A stretch of DNA of 64,000 nt from the NCBI RefSeq assembly GCF_003573695.1, contig NC_039358.1, forward strand, positions 13,826,637-13,890,636, read 5' to 3'. The translations under genes were made by a program, and so were the position numbers. This DNA comes from Papaver somniferum (lineage: Eukaryota; Streptophyta; Magnoliopsida; Ranunculales; Papaveraceae). Position 1 is the stretch's first letter; every line of letters begins with the position of its first letter. Below, one piece after another: positions 12,022 to 22,474 of the stretch. The notes under the pieces were generated by a model. That model was not told the origin of the DNA. It worked only from the letters and a program-made list of their open reading frames with translations, and ran no database searches.

Positions 12022-13747
12022 TGATAGGTGCCAAATATTGCATTATTCTTTACCATTTTATTGACACTTATCTCATTTTGTATACCTTAAATTCTCTTTT
12101 TGCGATGAATTTTGTGTTTTACTCTCCTCAAGAATAAATACTTAGTACTATTTAATTTTTTAATTTTAGGTACTAAATAAAGCTTGGATGAATTGCGGAG
12201 CGAAAGGAGATGAGAAATGGTAGAGAGACGACAAAGACGTCCGCAAGAAAGCAGCGAAGGAAGTTGTACGCAAGGCTCAAAGGCTAGAAGTGGGCTTGGA
12301 AGAAAGAATTGTTCTTAAAGATGAAGTGGGATTAGAATGTCCAAGGCCCAAAACCCTTACCCAAACCCATTTCTAGATACCCAAACCCGTTTCTTTCTTA
12401 ACCGTCGGATTCGATCCATCAACACAACATCCAACGTTTTCTCCTCGTTGTGCATCAAATTTCGCTAATCCCTGTCCAACATTATAGCACCTAACACCAC
12501 CTTCTCCTACTCAAACCGCAACCAAACAAACCCTTCCCCAAAATCGACATCACCTTCTTCTCTGCAGATCGAGCTTTGCATCTGCCTCACCCTACAACCT
12601 AACACCACCACCCCTACTCAAACAGCTCCTAAAACCCATCATCAACATCACCATCACTCTTCTCTCCACCTTTTATCAACCTATTTCTTCACTATTTTCT
12701 CTCTCAGTAGCCTTTGTGAATAATTAGGTCGACAACAGTTGGAGTAGGAGTTGAGTAGCCTTGATTCGCCGAATTCAGCTCTGCAACTCGCACCACATGA
12801 GCATGGTAGGAAGCAAAAGAGTGGGTAGAAGCAATTGAGTGGAAATCAGGCGTAATTGGTAAGAATTTGACCACTCAGTGTATGAATTTTCACCCCTCTA
12901 TCTCTGTTGAGAGTAGTTAATCTCAAACACCCAATTTGTGCTATAAATAGAAGGGGTTGGAGCTTGTAAAAATATGCCCGGATTATCCGGTGCAACACCA
13001 AGTTGTAGTTCATCTTTGTTTTCAGTATTTTCATCATGTTCTAATTTCATAGTTAGGGTTTAGATGAAACCCATGATCATATGTTAAGATAATTCATGTT
13101 CATGTTGTTGTTCTTGTTGTGCTTCATTGCTTTAGGAATGATAGTTAGCTAATGGATCAAATTAACCTGTGATCAATTATACTGTAAGAAGACAGTTGAT
13201 ACTAGGGGTGAGTTAGTGAAGTTGGTTGATAAGTCATCCATTTGAGACCTCTCTAGAAGAGGAACTATGCTTAATTGAGAAAGGAGTGAGAGTTATATAA
13301 TTGAACCAAATTAGCCTGTGATAGGTTGTACTGTAAGAAGACATCTTATACTAGGGGGAATTAGTGATATTAGTTGATAACTCATTCACCAGAATCTTCA
13401 CTGGGAAGGAATAAGAACATAACTTGAATTTGTAGTGCCTTAGTATAGGATTAGGAGGTGGATTCAATCACCCTAGTACTCCTCACTTAGCTGTTACAAT
13501 ATGTTTTGTATCTCCACTTTACAATATGCTTTACTATTTCAGTTACTACTAAAATCTTGTCGTATCGACACCCAAAACAATCATCTTGCCACTGCCTGTT
13601 TACAATCAGTTTTAGTAAGACTTGAGAATCAATTTACACCCACCTTGTCCCTGAGGATCGACCTGTTCTTGCACACTATACACAAATCGACACTGTGCAA
13701 TTATAGTTATAACTCATAGTTGTAGGTATCATTCCTAAGCCAACCAC
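12022..13747. mobile_element. solo LTR of a Ty3/gypsy-like element inserted in the AT-hook exon
   Basis: The interrupted coding frame fixes the borders. The insert begins TGATAGGTGCC and ends AAGCCAACCA (TG...CA), flanked by TTATC (12017-12021) and CTATC (13748-13752), a 4/5 match. No gag-pol is present. Near its right end is CCCTGAGGATCGACC, resembling the 'ccctgtgGATtCGACC' phrase I associate with LTRs of Tat/Athila-type gypsy elements. It holds an internal duplication (about 150 bp) at 13153 and 13303. Strand is not assigned. Confidence 0.7.
13153..13430. repeat. 150-bp duplication inside the solo LTR
   Basis: ATCAAATTAACCTGTGATCA at 13154 and a diverged copy from about 13304 share the run CTGTAAGAAGACA, a TACTAGGGG tract and a GTTGATAA(C/G)TCAT end. 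The offset is about 150 bp. Confidence 0.6.
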
Positions 13748-14334
13748 TATCAAGTCAAGAAAAAATGATGAATTCCATATCAACACCACAATCCGATGAA
13801 GTGCCGATTCGAAAGAAAAGAGGAAAGCCGACAAAGGTACCCGCATCGATTGAACAAGAACAACAAGCCGAGGAAGCGGATGCCACACCTAGAGTTGATG
13901 TAGCGGAGGTTACAAAGAAAATGGGTAGGCCTAGGGAGGTACCAACAATGATTGAACAAGGTGAGCATTCTGAAGTCACACCCATAGTTGAAGGGGCGGC
14001 TTTTCATATCAAAAATAAAAGGCCGAATAAGGAACGTACATCAAGTCAAGTACATCAAGCTGAAAATTCCGAAGGGACGCCAAAGATAAGTGATAGCAAA
14101 GGTAAGCGACCAATGCCTAGTCATCAACAACACGATGGTGAAGTAGTCTCTTTTAAAAAGCGAAGGGGTATGACAAGGAAGTACGGAATCCCAACATATA
14201 CCGAAGACACTAGAAGTGTAGAGATTGCATAGGATGGATTCGATATAATTAATATAAAAGTTGGTTATATGAAGATGTTTAAGGATACCAAAACAGTTAA
14301 GACTTATAGACATTACCATACTAAAATTGATTCT

Positions 14335-14988
14335 TACAACTTCCCAAGGTTATTCGTGAGTGTATTGTATATATAGATGATGTCGATGGAGATGGAAATT
14401 GTGGATATCATGCCGTGAATGAACAATTAGGAATCTTTGAGACGGCAGTTAGTAAAGGGATGACACCATGCCGATACGATTGAAAGAGGATGGCCGATCA
14501 ACTTATGAAAAAGAAGAGCTGTTATGAACAATTGGTAGATGATGACGAAGGGTTTGATAGTTTTCATGCTCGGGTATTAGGGTCAGAGCACGAGATGAAG
14601 TTCCTTCCTACTGAATATTGGATGAAAATGCCGGGTTTTGTGGGCATCTTGTGGCGGATACATTTAACTGTGTTGTTCATTATTTTTCCCCAAGCGAACA
14701 AACAACTTATACGCCAAAGTGACAAAAGTGCGAAGGATATCTTAAGAAGAGAAGAGTTGTCTTGGCGTTCGTGAACGGGAATCATTTCATTATTCTGAAG
14801 CTCAAGGAAAATTTTCCATAGCCACCGGTTTGTCCGTTGACTAAAAACAAGGATATAGTCCCCAATCACTCAGAGGAATTGATGAAATTGTATGAGGAGA
14901 ACCACCATTTTTGGGATGCGTTGAAGCTATCAGTTAACCCAGAGAAGGGAGAAATTACTATTCATAAATTAGAAAGTGATGAAGAGTA
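14335..14988 (+). pseudogene. OTU-like cysteine protease domain of the MULE
   Basis: The frame reads YIDDVDGDGNCGYHAVNEQL, containing the OTU signature Asp-Gly-Asp-Gly-Asn-Cys with the catalytic cysteine. Farther on come FLPTEYWMKMPG and, in a shifted frame, VLAFVNGNHFIILKL with the Asn-x-His expected of the OTU catalytic histidine. OTU proteases remove ubiquitin or ubiquitin-like modifiers, and OTU domains on plant MULE proteins are known. A stop follows RYD near 14483 and at least one frameshift and further stops occur at 14640-14820, so it is dead. It lies just after the AT-hook region, consistent with a C-terminal fusion. Confidence 0.75.
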
Positions 14989-15059
14989 ATTTGGAAATGT
15001 GTGGTTCACTGCTACACAACCTTTTGTTTTTTTGGAAGTTTGAATTGTAATCATTAAAC

Positions 15060-15360
15060 CATATGTTATAGACGTGCCGGCATGATTTAATTCAAACTTT
15101 ACAATGCCAGGAAGTGATCCCAGCTTAGAAAGTCTTTTTCCTTTTATGACGGAATATCACCATAAGTACACAAAGATATTAGTTTAAGTGTCGTCTTTGA
15201 AAATAACTTTCTAACAATGCCGGAATTATACGGAAAAAGAGCACCGACATTGTCTATAAAAGTGTATGAATGCCGGAATTATAAATTCCCTTGGTCTGGA
15301 ATAAATCAGTTTACCGGCATTGTTGTTACAATTTCGACCGTGCCAGTTCTGAAGAAAAAA
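15060..15360. repeat. GCCGGCAT word array (MULE spacer 2)
   Basis: GTGCCGGCATG, AATGCCGGAA, ACCGGCATTG and CGTGCCAG variants recur in both orientations in the gap between the OTU remnant and the oppositely oriented PMD gene. About 15370-15630 is AT-rich with a short repeat (AAGTTTAGCAAGACACACAA at 15438 and 15548). Confidence 0.75.
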
Positions 15361-15639
15361 ACATAAAAATTGCAATGTTTGACATAGATTAACCAATATA
15401 ATATGTTCTAAGCCAAAAACAAATGAAATCAACATCTCCAAAGTTTAGCAAGACACACAAAATAACATAAGCAAAGACTAGATTGTTTAACAAGCCATAT
15501 GTAAAGTTAAGATGTTCCAAACCGAAAATAAATGAAACAAATATCTTCAAAGTTTAGCAAGACACACAAACAAACATAAACCAACAGTATATTATTCAAA
15601 GACATAACTAATACTATAAAATAAATATTAACAAACATC

Positions 15640-17875
15640 TTAGATCACTCGGTCATTGGATTTTTGTGAACCCTCTTCTTCGTTTCCTTCCGCAAAATCT
15701 TTTCCTCGACTGTCTTCATTTATGCCGGGGTCAGCACCGCTCCTTTCTTGTTCTTGCATTTAAACCAGTTACCCAATTTTCCTAGCCGTGAACGTTATTG
15801 TCATATTTTTCCATTAGTATGTTAACTTTTATAAGTTTATAGATATACATTTAAATAATAGGAGATATAAATTCAAATAATAGGAAGTGAACCAGAATTA
15901 CGTACCAACAACGTGAGGGTATTTTGAAGTACGGATACAATAAGTTTTTCAGGAGTTGTGGAGGGAGATTCTGCTTGTGGAGGCACTTTTTTGGTAGCCG
16001 GACGTACAATATAAGAATGGGAGTACCTCAAATGACCTCTGAGGAAGCTTGATTTCGACTCATAACCATTTTCCGTCAATTCCCAACCAACCCTATCCAA
16101 CACTAGTTGTTGTTCTTCCCTTTCATTACAATGTACAAGTAGAGGAGTAGGGTTGTAAACTACTAGCATTTGTTGTTCATCTGATAGATATTGAGGAAAT
16201 TCATGAGAGAAGTTGGCATCAGATTTACCCGTAAGTTTTTTCTGTTTGTACCCAAGTTGGCGTATCACACGGTGAAGGTTATGCATAACAAATCCTTTTG
16301 AATGAAACAATGGTCCGTTGTAAAATGCTACATTGTCATGCCTTTCAAAGTGAACTCCTCTTTAGTTACTATATGGGTCAAACACAACGTCTTCGACAGC
16401 GATAGAGTCCAAAGCCTCCCTCATTGAGAGTAACCGAGTTCTGTTATTGGGATTCAGATGGTTTTCGAAAACGTTATTCTCAGCTACGGGATGCTGTGGT
16501 TCCCAACCATAAGTTCACGACTCCAAATATTTGTACTCCTTGAACAATGTTGGGAAGTGTTCATAAGCCCAAACCTACGCCAATGAAAGATCGTTCCAAT
16601 GAAATGTATAAGAAAAAAACTAATTGGAAAATAAAATAACTAGTTCACATTACCTTAATACAGTGAAATTCCCGTTAAATTGATAGGCAGTCACCTTAGA
16701 AGATCTACGCATCTCCGGAAAAAAATGTGCCAAGAAAGCAGTGCCCCATGAATACTCATGAACCTCCTCCAAGGGATCCAAGTATTGTAAGTGGTTCATA
16801 TGCACCCTGTTACCATTAAAGTCAGGCAATATTGCAATGCCCGAGATGAACAACAGATAAGCAGCGATAGTTTGCTGAATTTGTTCGGGATCAATTCTTT
16901 GCCCATCGTATTCCCAAACAAATCTTTGAGCTTGACAACTTTGATTGTATTTTTCATGGTATTCCTTGGCACATACATATTTGCTTTAGTCGTTTCCTCG
17001 TCCCAACCAAACAACTTTTTAGTCAGCTGATAGATCTTGGTCCATTCTATGTTCTTATTGTCATCTCCTTCCTTAACAGCTTTTCCAAGGATCCCTAGAC
17101 CTAATATTTTATGGACATTTTCCTGGATAATGGTCATCTCGCCAAAAGGAAAATGCATGGTATCAGTTGAAGCAAAAAAAACTCTCCAAGAAGAAATTCG
17201 CCGTCACTTGATCAGTGGCCACATAGTTTTCTATCGCGGGATACAACCCAGATGCTCTGACTTCCGCTTGAACAGCATCACGCTCCCCATCCAAAGGCCA
17301 TGTATCCATTTGTTGATGGCAGCAAACACGAAAGTCTTTCTTGTGGTCCTATAAATACACACCAAACTAACTTCAATTCACCTGATCATATATAAGCAAT
17401 ATAATAACAAGATGCAAACGTCTTACATAAGTTGAATAAATCCAACGAGCCCAAGAGTACTTGTAGTCAAATAAGAGTTTCGGATCTGTCGGCTGACCCC
17501 ACTATTTGCCATCATTGTGTTTTGGAATCACGTCATATGTTTTTGGGATGTGATTTGGTGGTTCCTTTTCCTTTTTATCACCGGCTTCATCTTCAGGTTG
17601 TCCTAAGCCATGTGAGGATGAGCCACCTGCTCGGGATGGATCAGGAGGTACAAAATCCTCCCACTCTGCATCACTATCATCCCTGCTTGTGTCTCCCCCG
17701 GGTACATTCTCCCAAATGACGACCTTACCACGTTCCGGATCATTTCGACTACGTCGAGGCCAATAAGACTTAGGTTTTACTTCATCAAAAGCTTTTCCCT
17801 TTCCTTTCTTCTTTTGTGATTCTTTGGACCTACGTACAATATGTATACTGAGTTGTATACAGAAAACCGGCATTG
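15640..17875 (-). pseudogene. plant mobile domain (PMD) gene copy 1 in the MULE
   Basis: On the minus strand a Lys/Ser/Asp-rich N-terminal exon (17873-17502) is followed by the PMD core (17158-16650): HFPFGEMTI, GWDEETTKANMY and, after a frameshift near 16845, QYLDPLEEVHEYSWGTAFLA. Then come WAYEHFP (about 16560), DVVFDPY, NVAFYNGPLFHSKGF and RVIRQLGYKQ (16330-16240), and a basic tail ending near 15645. The PMD (aminotransferase-like PF10536) is shared by Arabidopsis MAIL1/MAIN, which affect transposon silencing, and by many plant transposons. Frameshifts and stops (for example near 16515 and 16370) mark decay. It is antisense to the transposase. Confidence 0.8.
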
Positions 17876-18330
17876 ATGGAAAACATAAATTCCACGCCCG
17901 TAGTGGTTCCGGCGTTGAAAAAGTACTAACACACTATGCCGGTTATATGGGAAATTTCTACAGAGATTTAACGAAATAAGGAAATAAAAACCGGCATGGC
18001 CGGTGAACATAACCATACTGCCGTCAGGTTTTCCGGCATTATAATCTAAAGGGTTTCCATGCCGGTATCTAAATAATGGCATCGTATGTAAATAACATTT
18101 TATGCCGGTAATATGGGAATTCTCTACATAGATTTAACAAAATAAGGTAATAAAAACCGACATGGCTAGTGAACATTTCGACACTTCCGGCACCTGTGCC
18201 GACTTTTAAATTTAGAGGGTTTCTATGCCGGCATTCTAATAACTTGCATGCAATAAAAGGACGATACGAAACATATAAACCGGCATTGTATTAAAATTTA
18301 ATTGTACGCCGAAACTAAATTGGAATTTCA
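17875..18330. repeat. GCCGGCAT word array (MULE spacer 3)
   Basis: ACCGGCATTG, ATGCCGGTTATATGGGAA, GCCGGCATTC and related words recur in both orientations. A segment of about 180 bp is partly duplicated: ATGCCGGT-ATATGGGAA-TTCTACA at 17936 and again at 18101. Confidence 0.8.
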
Positions 18331-18369
18331 ATTCACTAAATTCAATTTCAAATTTTCCTTGTGTTTTCT

Positions 18370-18702
18370 ATTATGGGATAACATCTTTGGTAGTCATCGC
18401 GTCCAGAGCTAATCTCATTTTTATCAGTCGATGATCGTTACCAGGCTTCAGATGGCTGTTGAACTCGTATCTCTTGGCTCTAGGCTCCTCGGGGTCATCA
18501 ACGGGATTAAAATTGAAGAAGGGGTTGTCCTTGAACAATTTTGGGAAATGTTCATAAACCCACACCTATACAAATGTGAAATGATACATATAAAAATCAG
18601 TAGATTTTGTTTCTAAGTTCATGAAAAGGGTACATGCGAACAATATAAATAAGAACAGAAGTTTAAAAACAAAATTACCTGGAGTAGAGTGAAATTCCTC
18701 AA
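18370..18702 (-). pseudogene. duplicated PMD exon fragment
   Basis: On the minus strand it reads VYEHFPKLFKDNPFFNFNPV, DDPEEPRAKRYEFNSHLKPG and LALDAMTTKDV. This is near-identical to 20829-21143, including the intron border and the intron sequence ATATAAAAATCA. It is an unattached direct duplicate of one exon plus flanking intron, with no N- or C-terminal partner, and the transposon word array resumes on both sides. Confidence 0.8.
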
Positions 18703-18900
18703 CAACAAGTTTTTTGTAAATCAAATGTGCCGGCATTGACGTTAATATGGAAGTCGACGCTGGAACATTTTTCCGGTATTGCTTACTGTTACATATCCAT
18801 GGCGGTACCTGATATTTTTTTCACAGAGATTGGGTCAAATCTGCATTGACTTCCGGCTTGGTTTCAAGACAACTATAATTGAAGGAACATACCACCAACA

Positions 18901-19278
18901 ATGAATATATTGGGTTGTCCTTTTATCTATTTTAAGTGTAGAAATTGTGGTGGGACACCCCGGTTTTGGATTGCAAAAACTGATGATGCTGAAAATGGAA
19001 GAGTCTTTCTAAGGTGTTTGAATCATCCAAAATGCGAAGAGTTTCAATTGCTAGACAAAGTTGTTGAACTATCGGAATCAAGAGAAAGTCACGAGGGCCA
19101 ATGCAAGCCTATTGATGGGTGTGATGAGTGTTATATGAAGGGAAAGGAATATGTTGAAAGAGAAGATGAACCAATGAAGATGGTCCTTGACACCGAGATT
19201 CCAGACGATGTCTTCGAAGATATTCGCGAAAGGATCAAAAGTTCCGCAATTGTTGAAAAGGGATGGGTTGATAAATAG
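18901..19278 (+). CDS. GRF-type zinc-finger protein encoded by the MULE
   Basis: Single 125-codon frame from an ATG at 18901 to TAG. Residues 12-47 carry the GRF zinc-finger pattern: CRNCGG, FWIAKTDD, NGRVFLRC, HPKC. GRF fingers bind single-stranded or damaged DNA in several eukaryotic proteins and appear in many plant transposon-associated ORFs. The acidic C-terminal half has no recognised domain. The frame is unbroken while every other MULE gene here is damaged. It sits between PMD remnants on the opposite strand, with word arrays on both sides and no neighbour in operon-like spacing. Whether it is expressed cannot be told. Confidence 0.65.
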   Translation: MNILGCPFIYFKCRNCGGTPRFWIAKTDDAENGRVFLRCLNHPKCEEFQLLDKVVELSESRESHEGQCKPIDGCDECYMKGKEYVEREDEPMKMVLDTEIPDDVFEDIRERIKSSAIVEKGWVDK

Positions 19279-19379
19279 GAGATCATCTTAAACCAAAAGT
19301 GCTCCATTACCATGTTTTAGTATGTTTTAATTTAAAGTTTGAAATCTAATGTAATAGATTATCTAGGAATGAAATAAAT

Positions 19380-19860
19380 GGAGCATTCGTAACCTATTTA
19401 TAAACAATACCGGCATAGTATATTTATCAAATACAAAGCCGAAATTCTGCAAAACTATGCAAGATTAAGAAAATCATAATTCCGTCATAGATTCAATAAA
19501 TTTGTTAACGCCGGAAATACCCATAATATACACAGAAACTTGGTCATTTTCGTCCATTGTGCCTGACATAGTTATAGAGAAAATATTCCATGTCGGTACA
19601 AATGAAGGCATACAAATACATCAAGTTTTATTGCCGGAATCAATACCCGTGATGTGGAACTTAAACTTTTTAATTCCGTCACTATCCATAATCTACACAA
19701 AAACTTGGTCATCTTCATCAATTGCGTTCGGCATGGTTTTGGAGAAAATTGTTTTGTGACGGTACAAATGACGGCATAGAATTTAAATTTCTTTTATTGC
19801 TGGAACCAATATCGGTGCTGTGGAACATAAACATATGAATTTCGGCGCTTCTCGTGTAAA
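19380..19860. repeat. diverged GCCGGCAT word array (MULE spacer 4)
   Basis: ACCGGCATAG, AACGCCGGAA, TTGCCGGAA and decayed forms (CCGTCATAG, GACGGCATAG, GTCGGTAC) recur. A roughly 180-bp unit (ATACACAGAAACTTGGTCAT at 19525, ATCTACACAAAAACTTGGTC at 19690) is imperfectly duplicated. The words here are more mutated than at 9040-9700. Confidence 0.65.
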
Positions 19861-20039
19861 GAAAACTTACAAGAAAATATTTTACTAGAAATCTAAACAT
19901 GTTCAACGTAAACCAAACAACTGAATCGTGCTTAAATGTTCTCCATCGAGGTATCATAAACCAAAAGTAAACCAAACAACTAAAGAGTTCAACCAAAAAC
20001 AAGTTAGAAATTGTTCAAAACATAACAACCACCATCCAA

Positions 20040-21262
20040 ATAACGAAATACAATTATAGAGTTCATCACTTGGTCTTTTGCTTCTTGGCACAGGGCGCCT
20101 TCCTCATTTCCCCAAACAAAGATCTTGCACTTGGGTCTTCAATTTTATCAAGCTTTTCCACGACTTCCTTCATTTCTTCAAGGGATAACACCTCTCCTTC
20201 CTCGTACTTGGAACCAAACATCTTTTTCAACTTGCCAAGACGACGCCGCTATTTTTATACATACAACACATAATTATTATATATATGCTAATATAAGATT
20301 TTGTGTAAATTAAACGACTAAGCAACAAACAATACTTATTAGCAATCCAACGGTCTTATTAAGTTGGGCCATCGTAGATGGTGCCTCTGTATGAGTTGGA
20401 ACATGAGGGTTTTTCTGGGGTGGAACTTTGACGTTGTCCAGGCGCACGACAAAAGGATGTGACTATTGCAGGTAATGAAACATGTAGTCGGGGTGGGCTT
20501 CATCACCGTTTTCTGCAATCTCCCAATTGTTAATATCTACCAAACGACGTGGTTCCCCATCCCTCCAATGTGTTGGTTCTGGAATCAGCGTATACTCCAC
20601 CTTCAACTTTAAGGAAGTTAAAAAGCTCCGAGAATGGTCAATAGTGTACCTTCCAGTATAGGCTATCTCGAATCCAGGTAATTGCTTATATCCAAGTTGC
20701 CGCATGACACGTCGGGGATCAACCATAACGTACCCCTTTTGGTGGAACAAAGGCCCATTGTAAAATGCAACGTTATAAGACCTCAAATATTGGTGGTTTT
20801 CTCTAGCCTCCTTGTAAGGGTCGAACACAACATCTTCGGTAGTCATCGCGTCCAGAGCCAATCTCATATCTGTCAATCGACGATTTTTACTGGGCTTCAG
20901 ATGGCTGTTGAACTGGTATCTCTTGGCTCTAGGCTCATCGGGGTCATCAATGGGTATAATCTTCAAGAAGGGGTTGTCCTTGAACAATACTGGGAAATGT
21001 TCATAATCCCACACCTATACAAATATGAAATGATACATATAAAAATCAATAAATTTTGTTTCTAATGTGGATAATATAAATAAGAACATAAGTTGAAAAA
21101 TAAAATTACCTGGAGTAGAGTGAAATTCCCGACAAATTGGTTTGTAACCACCTTAGAGTCCCTTCTCATCTCCGTCATCAAATGTGGAATTACCACGGTG
21201 TCCCAAGAATAGCTAAAGACATCTTCCAACGGATCCAAGTATTGAAGGTTTGCTTTATCCAT
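20040..21262 (-). pseudogene. PMD gene copy 2 in the MULE
   Basis: The minus-strand exon 21262-21110 reads LQYLDPLEDVFSYSWDTVVI up to QFVGNFTLLQ. The next exon, 21014-20463, reads DYEHFPVLFKDN, DEPRAKRYQFNSHLKP, EDVVFDPYKEARE, NVAFYNGPLFHQKGYVM, RRVMRQLGYKQ and ENGDEAHPDYMFHYLQ. A basic C-terminal exon (about 20260-20065) ends in a lysine-rich tail. This is the C-terminal half of the same gene type as copy 1. The PMD core that should lie upstream (right of 21262) is missing, replaced by a word array, so it is truncated although these exons themselves are open. Confidence 0.75.
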
Positions 21263-21289
21263 ATTTCAAAAGAAGCGCGAAATAAATAT

Positions 21290-21900
21290 AAGACAACTAA
21301 CTTTAATTTCTAATATCAGCATAGATACACCACATAACGGCATAGAATGATCACTACCAGAATTCCCTAACAAAGTATCGACCATTCCGTGACCAAAACA
21401 CGGCATAGTAAATTCAAACCATTACATGCCGGAACCAATATCGGCATTGCAAAATAATTGTCGAGGATGCCGGTAATGTCTAGGAAGTTCCTGGATACCA
21501 AAACACCATTGCCGGCACATACGTAAAATTCAAACACATGCCGTAACAGGGTACCGACATGGAACCTAACCTAAAATCTATAACGGTACCTATAAAAAAA
21601 TCCTAGGGTTCTCTGTTTATTAGAAGCTCACTGCCGGCGTAATCGAATAAATTCAAATGAATGCCGTGACTGAATACCAGCATGGTATTCAACCTAATTT
21701 CAACGTTGTAACAGAGTTCCGGTGTGGTATTCATCCTAATTCGAATGCCGTAACTAGTTCCCGTGTGGTCTTCATCCTAATTCAAATGTCGTAACTAAGT
21801 TCCAGTGTGGTCTTCATCCTAAATCGCATGCCTTAAGACTGTTCCGATGTGGCATTCATACTAAATTGAATGCCGGAAGCTACTGAAACTCAACTTTTTC
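21290..21900. repeat. GCCGGCAT word array (MULE spacer 5)
   Basis: CATGCCGGAA, TTGCCGGCAC, ATGCCGTAAC and derived phrases (GTTCC-GTGTGG-TTCATCCTAA, repeated at least three times between 21715 and 21870) fill the stretch before the right-hand N-terminal exon. Confidence 0.7.
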
Positions 21901-21984
21901 AGTTAGGGTTTGCGATTTTGACCTAAACCCATAGCCGCAAATCGATTGAAACACTAATTAAACAGTTCAAAATCACTTACCTTC

Positions 21985-22128
21985 TCAGGAAGCCATAAAA
22001 TCACCAAGTTGATCGCCCGAAGCCTCTTGTTCTTGCTCTTGAGCAATCAAAGCAATCCTCTTTTCTTGTTTTTGTTGAGCAATCGATTTTGATTTCGATT
22101 GGGCATCTGATTTCTTTCGTGGAGGCAT
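21985..22128 (-). CDS. N-terminal exon of a MULE PMD gene (partial)
   Basis: On the minus strand ATG at 22128 opens MPPRKKSDAQSKSKSIAQQK and an E/Q-rich stretch ending DFMAS, with a TGA just before a donor-like GAAG/GTAAGT at about 21975. It lies 350 bp inside the right TIR, where the promoter of the minus-strand gene would be, and is probably exon 1 of PMD copy 2 or of the ancestral PMD gene. The basic MPPRKK start looks like a nuclear-localisation stretch. The stop before the donor suggests decay or a slightly different splice site. Confidence 0.4.
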   Translation of the reverse strand: MPPRKKSDAQSKSKSIAQQKQEKRIALIAQEQEQEASGDQLGDFMAS

Positions 22129-22474
22129 TCTTATGGATTCGGGTAGGTTAATCGACGAATAAATTTTCGAATTAACCATTAATCGTCGATGAAGAACGGT
22201 TAAACAACGATGAAGAAGAAGATGGGAAGAATTTTTTTTTTCGAAACCCTAACCTACGAGTATGCCGGAACTGATTTGAGAATGGGGATAAATGAATTTG
22301 GTTTTCAGATTTTTAGTTTTAGGAGAAAGGGTATTATAGTCTTTTCATAATGTTTTTTAATTAATCAAAGAGTGTTTTAGTATTTTTGCACCCAAAAAAC
22401 ACCCCTTAGCAGACACCTTTGGTTAGGGGAAGTAATTCGTATCCCCCAATTAGTTTTGATATTCCCAACCGCGC

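Larger units (their letters stand above)
11701..14232 (+). pseudogene. AT-hook repeat region of the MULE protein, split by an LTR
   Basis: After a stop at 11700 the frame is basic and repetitive. At least four units of roughly 35 residues each carry SxxSTPQ-DEVP-KK and an AT-hook-like core: GRPRKEP, GRPKKLP, GKPTKVP, GRPREVP. AT-hooks bind the minor groove of AT-rich DNA. The frame runs into an inserted LTR at 12022 and resumes in phase at 13753, where the residues SSQEK repeat the SSQQQK of the preceding unit. It closes at 14230. It probably once linked the transposase to the OTU domain in one protein. Confidence 0.75.
8492..22474. mobile_element. 14-kb Mutator-like element with OTU, GRF and PMD genes (element B)
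   Basis: The left TIR from 8492 and the reverse complement of the right TIR from 22474 agree at about 26 of 30 positions, around ATATCAAAA-TAATTGGG. Inside are, on plus, a decayed MURA-type transposase with AT-hooks and an OTU-like domain and a GRF zinc-finger ORF; on minus, two to three PMD gene copies. All spacers are loaded with the word GCCGGCAT. A clean target-site duplication is not evident: TTTTTCTAGAAC on the left resembles TTTTTCTAATAC on the right (10/12), but the latter is displaced 4 bp from the TIR. A nested solo LTR lies at 12022-13747. Confidence 0.75.
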
